Assembly (NCBI RefSeq): GCF_000715075.1 | Contig: NC_134102.1 | Coordinates: 49,423,348-49,487,347, forward strand | Length of the DNA stretch: 64,000 bases | Origin: Nicotiana tabacum | Lineage: Eukaryota; Streptophyta; Magnoliopsida; Solanales; Solanaceae | Direction: 5' to 3' | Shown here: one piece after another, positions 46,467 to 56,771 of the stretch | Position numbering within the stretch: position 1 is the stretch's first letter | How the letters are laid out: every line of letters starts with the position of its first letter | Program-made: the position numbers and the translations under genes | Notes under the pieces: model-generated | What the model was told of the DNA's origin: nothing | The model's database searches: none | What the model saw: the letters and a program-made list of their open reading frames with translations, nothing else

Positions 46467-47690
46467 ATTGTGAGGACATGCACTGCAGGATCCGATGATC
46501 AAACACCCGCGCACCCTGCTAGAGCTGCGAGAGGCCAGGGTTGGGGCAGAGGCCGAGGATGGGCACGTGGTGCAGCCAGAGCACCTGCCCGATCTGCGAC
46601 TGAGGAGCCTCCAGTAGCTCTAGTCGGGGGACAGACACCCGAGGCGCCTATTGCCACCCCAGCACTTCAGGAGACCCTCGCATAGTTCCTGAGCATGTTC
46701 AGTACCTTAGCTCAGGCGGGGTAGATCCCACTTGCACCAGCCATATCTCAGGCTGGGGGAGGAGTACAGACTCCTGCGGCCCATACCCCATAGCAGCGGG
46801 TCCATGCTAATCAGGTCCTAGAGGTTTTACTGGTACAGCCTGTTGATTCGGTTCAGCCCGTGGTCAGGGCAGCAGTATCTGAGGAGGAGTAGCAGTCTTG
46901 AGAGGTTCAAGAAGTAACGCCCTCTTACTTTCAGTGGTTTGTCTTTAGAGGTTCATGAAGAGTGTCACCGTATTTTCGGCACTATCGGCATTGTGGAGAC
47001 GAGTGGGGTTGTTTTTACTACTTTCTAGTTAAAGGGAGTGGCATATCATAGGTGGCGGGCGTATGAGGAGGGTAGCCCAGCCGATGCAGCTTCACTTACA
47101 TGGGATCGATTTTTAGAGCTTTTCTTGAGAGAGTTTGTTCCTCAGACCCTTCGAGACACTTGGCGCGTGGAGTTTGAGTTGCTGCACCAGGGTACTATGT
47201 CAGTGTCCGAGTATGTTGTCCGATTCAGTGATTTGTCTAGGCATGCACCAGCCTTGGTTGCTACAGTCAGAGAGAGAGTCTGTCGATTCATCAAGGGGCT
47301 CAACCAGAGTATTAGATTCAGCATGGCTATGGAGTTGGAGTCAGACACTCCTTTTCAGCAGGTGGTTGAGATTGCACGGAGGTTGGAGGGTATGCGAGAC
47401 CATGATAGAGATGATAGGGAGTCCAAGAGGTCTCGTGGTATGGGAGGATTTAGTGGTGGTCACACTACAGCTACAGCCCATCATGGTAGGGGCTATGTGA
47501 GTCATCCAGGCCATTCATCACTTCCAGCTTCTAGTGGAGCTCCAGGTGTTCCGACATCTCAGGTAGCCCACTTTGCTCAGCCACTTTCTAGTGCATCTCC
47601 TGCACAGGGTGCCTTCAGCGGTGAGTCCAGCCGACCAGTTCCGAGCCAGTTCCAGCCGCGAAGCCCACCGAAAGCTTATTTTTAGTATGC
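46467..47690 (+). pseudogene. Element C gag
   Basis: The position of the family ATG (seen in element B) is ATT at 46467, so the start is lost. Readable parts: the Arg/Ala-rich N-terminus (46470-46685), a decayed stretch with several stops (46683-47037), and the Retrotrans_gag frame (47038-47685) with Y-R-W-W-type, W-D-R-F-L-E-L-F-L-R-E-F-V-P, and M-S-V-S-E-Y-V-V-R-F-S-D-L-S-R-H. At the knuckle the family C-F-E-C-G-D-T-R-H...R-D-C-P has become Y-F, stop, Y-A-S-T-R-H...R-V-W-P: both first Cys are Tyr or disrupted, and the last is Trp. Confidence 0.85.
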
Positions 47691-48466
47691 TAGTACCCGC
47701 CACATGGTCAGAGTCTGGCCCAAACTCAGTAGGGGTGCACCTTCCCAGACTACTCAGGCTCCACGGATCCAGTCAGGTCCGCATACTTCTTAGGACATGA
47801 TTGCTGCCCCAGTTGCCGCTCTACCCGCATAGCCAGTTAGGGATGGGGGCGGGTGGGTGGAGGTAACCCTAGAAGGGGAGGTCAGGCCAGATTTTATGCA
47901 CTTTTGAGTAGGAAAGAGGCAATTGTTTCAGACTCAGTCATTACAGGTATGGTTCCGGTTTTCCATAGAGATGCATAAATCTTATTTGATCCGGGATCCA
48001 CTTTTTCATATGTGTCATCTTACTTTACCCCGTATTTGGATGTGTCTCGTGATTCTTTGAGTTCTCCTGCTTATGTGTCCATGCCTGTGGGAGATTTTAT
48101 TGTTGTGGACCACGTGTATCAGTCGTGTTTAGTTGTTCTTGGTGATTTTAAGACCAGAGTTGATCTGTTGATGCTTAGTATGGTAGACTTTGATGTTATC
48201 TTGGGCATGAACTGGTTGTTGCCCTATCATGCTATTCTTGGTTGTCACGCCAAGACTGTGATGCTGGCTATGCCAGGTTTGCCACGATTGGAGTGGAGGG
48301 GTCAATTAGATTATGTTCCTAGAAGGGTTATCTCATTTCTAAAGGCTCAGCGAATGGTTAAGAACGAGTGTGATGCTTATCTAGCCTTTGTAAGGGACGT
48401 TAGTGCTGATACTCCTACCGTGGAGTCAGTTCTGGTAGTGACAGACTATCCAGATATATTTTTGTA
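47691..48466 (+). pseudogene. Element C protease
   Basis: The active-site word L-F-D-P-G-S-T-F-S-Y-V-S is at about 47975-48012, behind a TAA. The frame at 48012-48467 continues with V-D-H-V-Y-Q-S-C-L-V-V-L, V-D-F-D-V-I-L-G-M-N-W-L and Y-H-A-I-L-G-C-H-A-K-T-V. It ends at a TAG just before H-L-P-S-M. The interval 47691-47974 is the degenerate gag-protease linker with four or more stops. Confidence 0.85.
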
Positions 48467-49241
48467 GCATCTTCCGAGCATGGCGCTCAATAGGGATATC
48501 GATTTTTGTATTGATTTATTGTCGGGCACTCAGCTCATTTCTATTCCACCATATCGTATGGCCCCAGCGGAGTTGAAGGAGTTAAAGAAGTAGTTGCAAG
48601 AATTGCTAGATAGAGGCTTTATTCGGCCTAGTGTGTCGCATTGGGGTGCTCCAGACTTGTTTGTAAAGAAGAAGGATGGTTCTATGCACACGTGTATTAA
48701 TTATCGACAGTTGAACATGGTTACAGTGAAGAACATGTATCCATTGCCACGCATTGATGACCTATTTGATCAGCTACAGGGTGCTAGAGTGTTCTCAAAG
48801 ATTGATTTGCCGTTGGGCTATCATCAGTTGAAGATTCGGGATTCGGATATTCCGAAGACTGCCTTCAGGACTCGGTATGGTCATTACGTGTTCCTTGAGA
48901 TATTATTTGGGTTGACCAACGCCCCAACAGCATTTATGCACTTGATGAACAGTGTATTCCATCCCTATCTTGACTCATTCATCATTGTGTTTATTGACAA
49001 CATCTTGGTGTACTCCCAAAGCCGGGAGGATCATGAGAAGTACCTGAGGATTGTGCTTCGGACCTTGAGAGAAAAGAAGTTGTATGCAAAATTTTCAAAA
49101 TGTGAATTTTGGCTTAATTCGGTGGCGTTTTTGGATATTGTAATGTTGAGTGAGGGGATCAAGGTAGATCCAAAGAAGATTGAAGTAGTGCAGAGTTGGC
49201 CCAGACCGTCTTCAGCTACTGAGATATAGAGTTTCCTTGGT
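48467..49241 (+). pseudogene. Element C reverse transcriptase
   Basis: Upstream of a TAG at 48591 the linker reads [12 protein letters not shown]. The frame at 48594-49229 carries [43 protein letters not shown] and the active site [10 protein letters not shown], where the family has F-I-D-D: the second Asp is Asn (GAC to AAC). S-K-C-E-F-W-L and a TAG at the E-I-R-S-F-L-G position follow. Confidence 0.9.
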
Positions 49242-49740
49242 TTGGCCGAGTATTATAGTCATTTCGTAGAGGGCTTCTCATCTATTGTTGCACCTATGAC
49301 CAGATTGACCCAGAAGGGTGCTCCTTTCAGATGGACCGAGGAGTGTGAGGCGAGCTTTCAAAAGCTCAAGACTACTTTGACCGCAGCCCCAGTGTTGGTG
49401 TTTCCTACGGGCTCAGGGTCTTATAGTGTGTATTGTGATGCCTAAAGTGTTAGCCTTGGCACGGTGTTAATACAAGACGGTAGGGTGATTGCCTATGCAT
49501 CTCGATAGCTAAAGACTCATGAGAAAAATTATCCAGTCCACGATTTGGAGTTGGCAGCCATTGTTCATGCATTGAAGATTTGAAGTCTACAGCATTTGTT
49601 CAAACGGAAAAATCTTAACTTGCGGTAGCGGAGATGGTTAGAGTTACTCAAAGACTATGATATTACCATTCTATATCATCCCGGGAAGGCCAATATTGTG
49701 TCCGGTTCCTTGTGTCAAAAGGCGTAGAGTTTGGGTAGTT
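49242..49740 (+). pseudogene. Element C RNase H
   Basis: The first part (49242-49445) has Y-Y-S-H-F-V-E-G-F, W-T-E-E-C-E-A-S-F-Q-K-L-K and V-Y-C-D-A. Then stops interrupt: Y-A-S-R-stop-L-K-T-H-E-K-N-Y, H-D-L-E-L-A-A-I-V-H-A-L-K-I-stop, then the L-L-K-D-Y-D-I-T-I tail near 49650. The stops correspond to CAG to TAG and TGG to TGA changes. The homologous domain in B is interrupted by the solo LTR. Confidence 0.85.
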
Positions 49741-51158
49741 TAGCATATCTATCGGTGGCAGAGAGGCCATTAGCATTGGAGGTTCAGGCCTTAGCCAACC
49801 AGTTTATTAGATTGGATATTTTGGAGCCCAGTCGAGTTCTTTCCTACGTGGCTTCTCGTTTTCTCTATATGATCATATCATAGAGTATCAGTATGACGAC
49901 CCCCTTCTGCTTGTCCTCAAAGACACGGTTCAGCATGGCGATGCCAAGGAGGTTACTATTAGGGATGATAGTGTGTTACGGATGCATGGCCGACTTTGTG
50001 TGCCCAATATAGATGGTTTGCGTGAGTTAATTCTTCAGGAGGCCCACAATATGCGGTACTCCATCCATCCGAGTGCCGCTAAGAGGTATCAGGACTTGAG
50101 GTAGCACTATTGGTGGAGGAGGATGAAGAAGGACATAGTGGAGTATGTAGCTCGGTGACTAAATTGTCAGTAGGTGAAGTATGAGCATCAGCAACTGGGT
50201 GGTTTGCTTCAGCGGCGTGAGATTCCTGAGTGGAAATGGGAGCGCGTCACTATGGACTTTGTTGTTGGGCTCCCACGGACTCAGAGGAAGTTTGATGCGG
50301 TAAGGGTGATTATGGACAGGTTGACCAAGTCGGCTCATTTCATTCCATTAGTGACTACCTATTCTTTAGAGCAGCTAGCTCAAGTTTATATCTGCGAGAT
50401 TGTCCGACTTCATGGCGTACCACGGCGTACCAATTCTTTAAAGCAGCTGGCTCAGGTTTCTGGAAGGTTGTACAGTGTGAGCTAAGCACACGGGTTGAGT
50501 TGAGTATAGCATTTCATCCTTAGATGGACAGACAGTCCAAGCGCACTATTCAAATATTGGAGGATATGCTTCGCGCGTGTGTTATGGATTTCGGGGGTGC
50601 TTGGGATCAGTTTTTGCCACTTACGGAGTTTGCCTACAACAACAGCTACCAGTCGAGTATTCAGATGGCTCTGTATGAGGCTCTATATAGGAGACGGTGT
50701 CGTTCTCTAGTTGGATGGTTTGAGCCGGGAGGGGCTAAGTTATTAGGCAGTATCTGGTTCGAGATGCTTTGGAGAAAGCCAAGATGATCCAGGATCGGGT
50801 TCATACAGCCCAATCTAGACAGAAGATCTATGCAGATCGGAGGGTTCGCGATGTTTCATTCATGGTTGGAGAGCGATTCTTGCTCCGAGTTTCACCCATG
50901 AAGGGTGTGATGAGGTTCGGGAGGAAGGGCAAGTTAAGCCCTAGATATATCAGACCTTTTGAGATCCTTGAGAGGATTGGAGAGGTGGCCTACAAGCTTG
51001 CCTTGCCACCTAGTTTATCTGCGGTTCATCCGTTGTTCCATGTCTCTATGCTCCAGAAGTATTATGGTGCTCCGTCTCATGTTCTAGACTTCAGCACAGT
51101 CCAGTTGGATGAGGATTTGACTTACATTGAGGAGCTTGTGACTATCTTGGACCGTTAG
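49741..51158 (+). pseudogene. Element C integrase and chromodomain-region tail
   Basis: Zinc-binding part near 50040-50175: E-A-H-N-M-R-Y-S-I-H-P-S-A-A-K, L-R-stop-H-Y-W-W-R-R-M-K-K-D, L-N-C-Q. Core: W-E-R-V-T-M-D-F-V-V-G-L-P-R-T keeps the first Asp. The second Asp segment (S-D-R-G) is missing, because 50423-50459 is a copy of an upstream segment. F-G-G-A-W-D-Q-F-L-P-L...Y-N-N-S-Y-Q-S-S-I follows, and 50769-51158 gives the C-terminal region (G-E-R-F-L-L-R-V-S-P-M-K-G-V, G-K-L-S-P-R-Y-I-R-P-F, H-P-L-F-H-V-S-M-L) typical of chromoviruses. Confidence 0.85.
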
Positions 51159-51327
51159 GTCCAGAAGTTTAGATCAAAGGATATTGCTTCAGTGAAGGTT
51201 GAATGGAGGGGTCATCCGATCGAGGAGGCGACCTAGGAGACCGATCACGACATGCGAAGTTGTTATCCTCATCTATTCACCACTTCAAGTATGTCCTTAT
51301 GCACGTTCGAGGACAAATGTTTGTTTT

Positions 51328-51340
51328 AAGAGAGGGAGAA
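51328..51340 (+). other. Polypurine tract of element C
   Basis: AAGAGAGGGAGAA immediately precedes the 3' LTR start TGTAACAACC. The same tract with one change precedes the LTR in fragment F. Confidence 0.9.
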
Positions 51341-54300
51341 TGTAACAACCTGATCAGTCGTTTTATGTTATTGCGCCCTGTTACCCCCCTTTTATTGTAT
51401 CACACGTGTGTGTTTATGCTTTTATGACTTGCGGGGTTGATTAGTTTCGTTCCGGGAAGCTTTTGGGTTGATTTGGACCCTTGATTCTTGATTTAGAAGT
51501 TTAAATTTTAAAATGCTGACCAAACTTTGACTTTTGTGAAAATGATCCTGAAACTGTGTTTTATGACTCTGATAGCTTTGTATCGTGATTTCGGACTTGG
51601 GCATATGCCCGAAATTGATTTTTGAAGTTCGTAGGTTGATTTGTGTTGATTTGCCGAAATTTGGCAATTTAAAGTTGAAAAGTTTAACCGTAGGTTGACT
51701 TTTATCTATCGAGCTCGGAATTTTATTTTGGGACTTGGAGTAGGTCTGTTATGGCGTTTAGAACTTATCTGCAAAATTTGGTGTCGTTTGGAGTTGATTT
51801 GATAGGTTTCGGACGCTTAGTTGTAGTTCTAGAAGTTCTTGAAAATTTCATTAAAAATCATGCGTTTTAGTGTTTGATTCATAGTTTTACATGTTATTTT
51901 CTATTTTGATCGCATGAGCGAGTTCGTATGATGTTTTGTGTGGATGTTTGGTTTGGAGCCCTGAGGGATCGGATAGGTTTCAGGCATGATCCGAAGAGGT
52001 TTTGATTAAAAACTACAGAAAACTGATGTTAGGTGCTTTGGTGTTGCAAATGTGAACACCAGGCTCGCATTTGCGAAGGCGACAAGGGATGGCGAATTGT
52101 CGCAAATGCGACCTCACCTTTGCATTTGCGAAGATAGTAGGAATTGTATAGCGTTCGCAAATGCAAACAATTGTCCTTTTTTGCTTTGTTTCCCCAGTTC
52201 GTAATTGCGAAGGCTTTATCGCAATTTTGATATATATGTTGAGTCTGTCAGGGTCGCAAATGCGAGCCCCTAGTCTGCAATTGCCAAGGTTCGCAAATGC
52301 GAACCCTGTGTCGCAAATACAACATCTGCAGCTGGTTAAAGGAATGGGAGACGGGATTTTTGAACTCATTCTCACATTTTTGAACCCTAGACTCGGTAGG
52401 AGGCGATTTTTAAAGGTGATTTTAACCTACAAACCTTGGGTAAGTGATTCTAATCTAATCCTAATCATATTCCACAACATATCTTGGATTATAACATCAC
52501 AATAATGTGAATCAAAGTAGAAATTTGTGAAACTTTGTCAAATTTTTGGAAAAAAAAAAGAAATAGAGTTTTGAGAGTCGATTTGGACTCGGATGTTGAA
52601 ACTAATCACATATATGTACCCGTGGGGTCATGGGTAGACGGAATCTACCACTGGACCCGAGTTTTGACCAGGCAAGCCCCGAGTTGACTTTTTGGAAAAA
52701 GTGTAAAGATCTTAACTTTATCTATTGCAATTGAATTTCCTAGCATTCTTTTGATGATATTAAGTCGCTTTTGGTTAGATTTAAGCCGTGTGGAGGCGAA
52801 TTTTAAGGGAAAAGCTATTTCCAAGTGTTGAATTGCTCTAGTTGAGGTAAGTGTCTTGTGTAACTTCGTGTAGGGGAATTACCCCTTAGGATTGGTATTG
52901 TTTGATTCAATTGTACTAAGTGAAATCTGTGTACGCAAGGTGATGAGTGGATACACGGGTTGTACGTAGTATTTGACCGGTTTAGGCTACTTAGACTATT
53001 TCCATGCTCTAATTGAAATACCATATCATGTTCTAAATTCTCATTGTCAATTTATTCTTGATTGTGTTCGACTATCCTTACATGCCTTAGTTGACTTGTT
53101 TAGTACTTGTTCCACATCCTACTTGCTAAATTGCTCCCATGCTTTAGTTGAACTTGTTGCCTCCTTTATTTGTTACATGCTATCTCTTCATTGTTAATTA
53201 TCATTGTCTGAATTTATTATTCGTGTTATCTCTTTCCTTATTGGTTTTCATTACTTTAAGTAATTGTTCATGTTATTCCTTTACTTTGTTGATTTCTAAT
53301 ATTTGAGACTCATTGTTGAGTTATTTGGAGTTGAAGTTGTGAAAGTCGTTAATACGTTAAAGCGATGTTGGCTATTGTTGAAACATCTATCTTATTGAAA
53401 ATTTTTCATACATTATTTTTGTGGATATTGTTGTATACGTTGTGATGGAGCCATGGGTTATGGTTGTGGAAACATTGATATTGTTGTTGGCAAGTTGTGG
53501 TATATGAGCACTTGTGGTGCGAATTGTTATTGTGATATGATATTGAGGCGCATGCGGCAATATAAGGCTTGGGTTGATATGCATGCGGCGGCATAAGGTG
53601 GGACTTATGTGTGTGTTGCTTGTAGGGGAACTACGTGAAGCCACGCGACGTCATAAGGTGGGCTAAAGTGTGTGTAGCTATTTCGGAAAAACTGTTTTCA
53701 AAATATATTTTCAAATGTAAGGCTCACGCGGTGGTATAAGAAAAGATTGTGATTGAAATTGAGAAAAGTGAATACAAGGCGGTACCTCGGTTTGATTTCA
53801 TTATACACGAGGCGGTACCTCATTGTGATTCTTGCTATTCGTTTCATGTTGCAAGGTGTTTTTGGTGAAAAATATATCTTGTTGTGTCATTCCTTATTTG
53901 TTCTAGCAGTTGTTGTCCGTACATGATCATTATGGCACATTAGTTGCTTCTTTTGTGTTGTTTCTGTTGTTGGTTCCCGGTACTAGCCCTTGCTATTATC
54001 TTTCCGTATCAGTTATTTCTTCACTTTCCATTACACATCCGTATTACAAATTTATACTATATATTTTATATCCTAGTAGGTGTCTTGACCTGGCCTCGTA
54101 ACTACTCTACTGAGGTTAGGCTCGATACTTACTGGGTACCGTTGTAGTGTACTCATACTATGCTTTTGCTTATTTTTTTGTGCAGATCCAGGTACACCTG
54201 CTCGTGATGGTCATTATAGGATTGTTGTAGCTGCTGTTTGGGAGACTTCAAGGTATACCTGGTCCCGTCCGCAGGCCTCGGAGTCACCTTCCCTATTATA

Positions 54301-54557
54301 CTTTATGTTGCATTTTCTTTCGGATAGTGATGTAGTAGTACTCTAGTTTTATTCTGTATAGCTTATGACTCAGTTCCACCGATTTTGGGGTGTGTATTGT
54401 GAGATTCTGTTTTCAGAAGGTTTTTATCTATTATTCAGTTGATTTCAGTAACTTGTAAATTTTTATCTGTTCAGTTATTATTATTTGTTAGGCTTACCTA
54501 GTCGTGGAGACTAGGTACCATCACGATATCCTACGGAGGAAAATTGGCGTCGTGACA
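51341..54557 (+). mobile_element. 3' LTR of element C
   Basis: Starts TGTAACAACCTGATCAG and ends CGTCGTGACA, 3217 bp. It parallels the 5' LTR throughout, including the GCAAATGCG palindrome stretch at 52040-52330 and the GAGGCGGTACCTC and GGAGACTTCAAGGTATACCT blocks. Differences are scattered substitutions and small indels, such as an extra GTTGATTTGT-type insertion near 51645. The open frames within (52013-52505, 53387-53644, 53910-54147) mirror those of the 5' LTR. Confidence 0.92.
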
Positions 54558-54760
54558 CATACTTGAGTTAATTTATGACAATAAGTTAGCAGCCTTATAT
54601 TCCAATAACAATAGGAGTTCAGTAAAAGTCAAAGCATATTGACATAAATTTCATGGTTGTTAAAGAAAGAGTTTAGAGTAGTTAGGTGTCTATAGAGCAT
54701 ATTGGTACAAACTCCATGGTTGTGGATCCAGTTACTAAGGGACTACCACCCAAGGTTTTC
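54558..54760 (+). pseudogene. Copia G RNase H C-terminal end
   Basis: Continuing copia G right of element C: I-Y-D-N-K-L-A-A-L-Y-S-N-N-N-R-S-S, then V-K-E-R-V, V-S-I-E-H-I-G-T-N-S-M-V-V-D-P-V-T-K-G-L-P-P-K-V-F. This is the standard end of copia pol (Y-C-D-N..A...S...H-I-G-T-N-M-A-D-P-L-T-K-G-L-P). Two stops and a one-base loss after K-V-F break it. Confidence 0.8.
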
Positions 54761-55247
54761 ATGAGCATATTGCTCATATGGGTGTCATGTCATTTAAAGA
54801 TATTTAATTTCAGTGTGAGTTTGTAACCTCTTAAATGCTCTTTATGGACACAATTTGGATTCAGTTTAAGGTTTCAGGTAATGATTTCAGTTTAAGGATA
54901 TTTGAGGTTATTTCTGCAGAAATAAAGTACTTAGTTTATTTTTCACTCTGACTTGGCTTTTCAGTTAGCCAGTTGGAAATAAGCATGCTTAGATCACATT
55001 GCATGTAATTTCCATGCTACACATTCATAATTGATCTATATCATTTGGTTATGTTGGTATTCGTGATTAAGGAAGGTTTAGTTATGAAAAATATAACAAA
55101 AGCCGCATTGGTCCAATATTGGTATGATTGATGGACGACATTGTTTGGAGATACTTTGGTTTATGATAGCAAATATTTTGGGCTCATAAAGTGGCATACA
55201 ATTATAAATTTATATATACATATATGTGCGTCGTCCAAGTGGGAGAT
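54761..55247 (+). other. Copia G 3' untranslated region and polypurine tract
   Basis: Non-coding AT-rich sequence between the end of pol and the LTR. The last 12 bases, CAAGTGGGAGAT (55236-55247), form the copia-type polypurine tract. Confidence 0.7.
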
Positions 55248-55640
55248 TGTAAGAATTTATGGGCATGAACATATATTTTGTATTAAGAATAATTATATAT
55301 TGGTTGCTATTAATATAAGTTGACCCAAATTAAAAGTGATCTGTTAAGGTTTAAAGTTAAATGGGTCTATAAGACACCTCCTAAAGTATGGGGTCTTATG
55401 TGTAAATACCCGGATGTAGTTTCTAATGTAATAATAGGCTAAATTAGAATTACGTAAATTGTGTGCATCTATAAATAGGGTTATGGTCTCCAAATCAGAT
55501 GTAGCGTTCTTTTCTAATATCCCATCGGTGGAAAAGAGAGAGAGTCGTCTTATGTGCAATTCCTATATCTTGATTTGGAAGACCAATGACCGCAAGATGA
55601 GCTGTTTCATTCATTCCTATGGATTCAGGTACGCTTCCGC
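55248..55640 (+). mobile_element. 3' LTR of copia G (right end uncertain)
   Basis: TGTAAGAATTTATGGGC follows the purine tract. A TATA box, CTATAAATAGGG, lies at 55470-55481, and the GGATTCAGGTACGCTTCCGC wording near 55621 is like the end of related copia LTRs. No second copy exists in the window to fix the end, so 55640 is an estimate. Confidence 0.6.
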
Positions 55641-55949
55641 ATCTAGTTATATATCTCGATGATTTGACATGATAGTTCTTGGGTAAAAGATAAAGGATTT
55701 TATCTTTAAAGTAATTTGGTTATAACACTAAAATCTAGTAAGTTCCATCTATCCATGTTTACAAGTCCTTTAACTTGATTGGGGAGTTCACAAAACGAGT
55801 TGAAGACATGGACTCTATCTATAGTAATGATTGATGATGAGTCCATGCCCTTTGACTAATTGGTCAATCTCCCTGACGTATATGTTTTATCCTCCAAGAG
55901 GGTTTTCAATGTCCTAATTGCATTTAGTAATTAATTTCTTACGGAATCA
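55641..55949. other. No feature seen
   Basis: AT-rich, non-coding, no recognised repeat. It may still belong to the copia LTR or leader. Confidence 0.4.
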
Positions 55950-56166
55950 TATACAGCCTCTGCTAGAGCACCACTTGAGACCAAAGTGCATGGTTGCAGC
56001 CTCTGCCATGTTGCTGTGCCAGGACCGAATTAAGGGAATAGAGTAGGCAAATATAGTGATCCCTTTACTATCTCTGATTACTCCTCCTTCACATTTGTCT
56101 ATGTATACAGTTTCCATCAATATTGAGTTTGACTTTTAATATAACAGGCTTAATCCACTTGACAAT
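55950..56166 (-). pseudogene. Isolated RNase H-like fragment (LINE type)
   Basis: The minus strand reads K-W-I-K-P-V-I-L-K-V-K-L-N-I-D-G-N-C-I, then after a frameshift C-E-G-G-V-I-R-D-S-K-G-I-T-I-F-A-Y-S-I-P, N-M-A-E-A-A-T-M-H-F-G-L-K-W-C. This is the RVT_3 type of RNase H with N-x-D-G and the A-E-A motif. The wording differs from the RNase H of LINEs A-C, so it derives from another LINE family or a related RNase H-like pseudogene. Nothing else of that element is visible. Confidence 0.65.
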
Positions 56167-56717
56167 GAATTAATTAGACGATTAAATAACAAAGAGGGTC
56201 AATTTGAAGAACGGATCGACATGCCTATTATTGTATACTCTCTACATTTTACTTGTCAAGTTCACAAAAATTGTCCTCGATACTTGTCATTTAAAATAAA
56301 AAAAGAGAGGACAGATTTCCTTTTCTAATTTTAATCTTACTCTAATAAATTGTGGAGGGAGATTACTGTAGTAAAAGAAAGAAGTAGTAATAAATTGATA
56401 TAAAAATAAATAAATAAATAAATAAGGGTAATTAAGTTTAAATTATCGTTTTAATTAATATTTTCTTAAATAGTGTGCAAAAAATAAAAAATGACAAGTA
56501 AAAGGAAACGAATAGTGGAGATGCATATGCATGAATAATTGCATGTAAGTGAGAATAAATTGTTGGCCACAATCAGTTAAAGATATTTTTAAGGAAAAAT
56601 TACGCGACACAACAAAAATTTATATTGTATTTATCATTTGTAGCTATACTTTTAGCAAATTTATCATTTGTAGCTATATTTAAATTTTATAGTAAATTCA
56701 TGAAATAAGAGGGCAAT
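56167..56717. other. AT-rich interval without genes
   Basis: Contains a short (AATA)n run at 56404-56424 and the repeated words TTTATCATTTGTAGCTATA (near 56633 and 56660). No coding region or known element is seen. Confidence 0.6.
56404..56424. repeat. (AATA)n microsatellite
   Basis: Five consecutive AATA-type units (AAATAAATAAATAAATAA). Confidence 0.9.
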
Positions 56718-56771
56718 GAGCTCTCATAGCTTAGTCGGTTAGAGTGCTCTCCTACCTAGTGGAGGTCTTGA
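56718..56771 (+). other. tRNA-like head, probably of a SINE, cut by LINE C
   Basis: The sequence has a tRNA-type D arm and pol III A box (TAGCTTAGTCGGTTAGAG), followed by a CTCC...GGAG stem at the anticodon position. The T arm and B box (GGTTCGAA type) are absent, because the sequence meets the poly(T) that ends LINE C. It is therefore not a working tRNA. A tRNA-derived SINE head is the likeliest origin; a truncated tRNA copy is the alternative. Confidence 0.45.

Larger units (their letters stand above)
43090..54557 (+). mobile_element. Complete gypsy element C (chromovirus-like), 11.5 kb
   Basis: Both LTRs are present (43090-46266, 3177 bp; 51341-54557, 3217 bp), with a primer-binding site, gag, protease, RT, RNase H, integrase and polypurine tract in Ty3/gypsy order. 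Flanks are CACAC (43085-43089) and CATAC (54558-54562), a 5-bp target duplication with one change. The first 350 bases of the two LTRs differ at very roughly one position in ten, so the insertion is old. It carries nonsense and missense lesions throughout, including loss of the gag start, all Cys of the gag knuckle and an RT catalytic Asp. Confidence 0.92.
38175..55640 (+). mobile_element. Ty1/copia element G, split by two gypsy insertions
   Basis: Pieces in order on the plus strand: leader and gag (38175-39344), protease and integrase remnants (39345-40014), RT to RNase H remnant (42510-43089), end of RNase H (54558-54760), 3' untranslated region (54761-55247), and polypurine tract and LTR (from 55248). 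The reading frame is continuous in sense across both interruptions: L-Q-E-V-V-P joins K-E-Q-T across the solo LTR, and Y-D-N-K-L-A-A-L-Y-S-N-N follows element C. Large internal deletions (most of integrase, much of RT) predate or accompany decay. No 5' LTR was found between E's LTR and gag. Confidence 0.8.

Noticed and set aside
56718..56771. Functional tRNA gene
   Set aside because: Only the D arm and part of an anticodon stem are present; T arm, B box and acceptor 3' half are missing.
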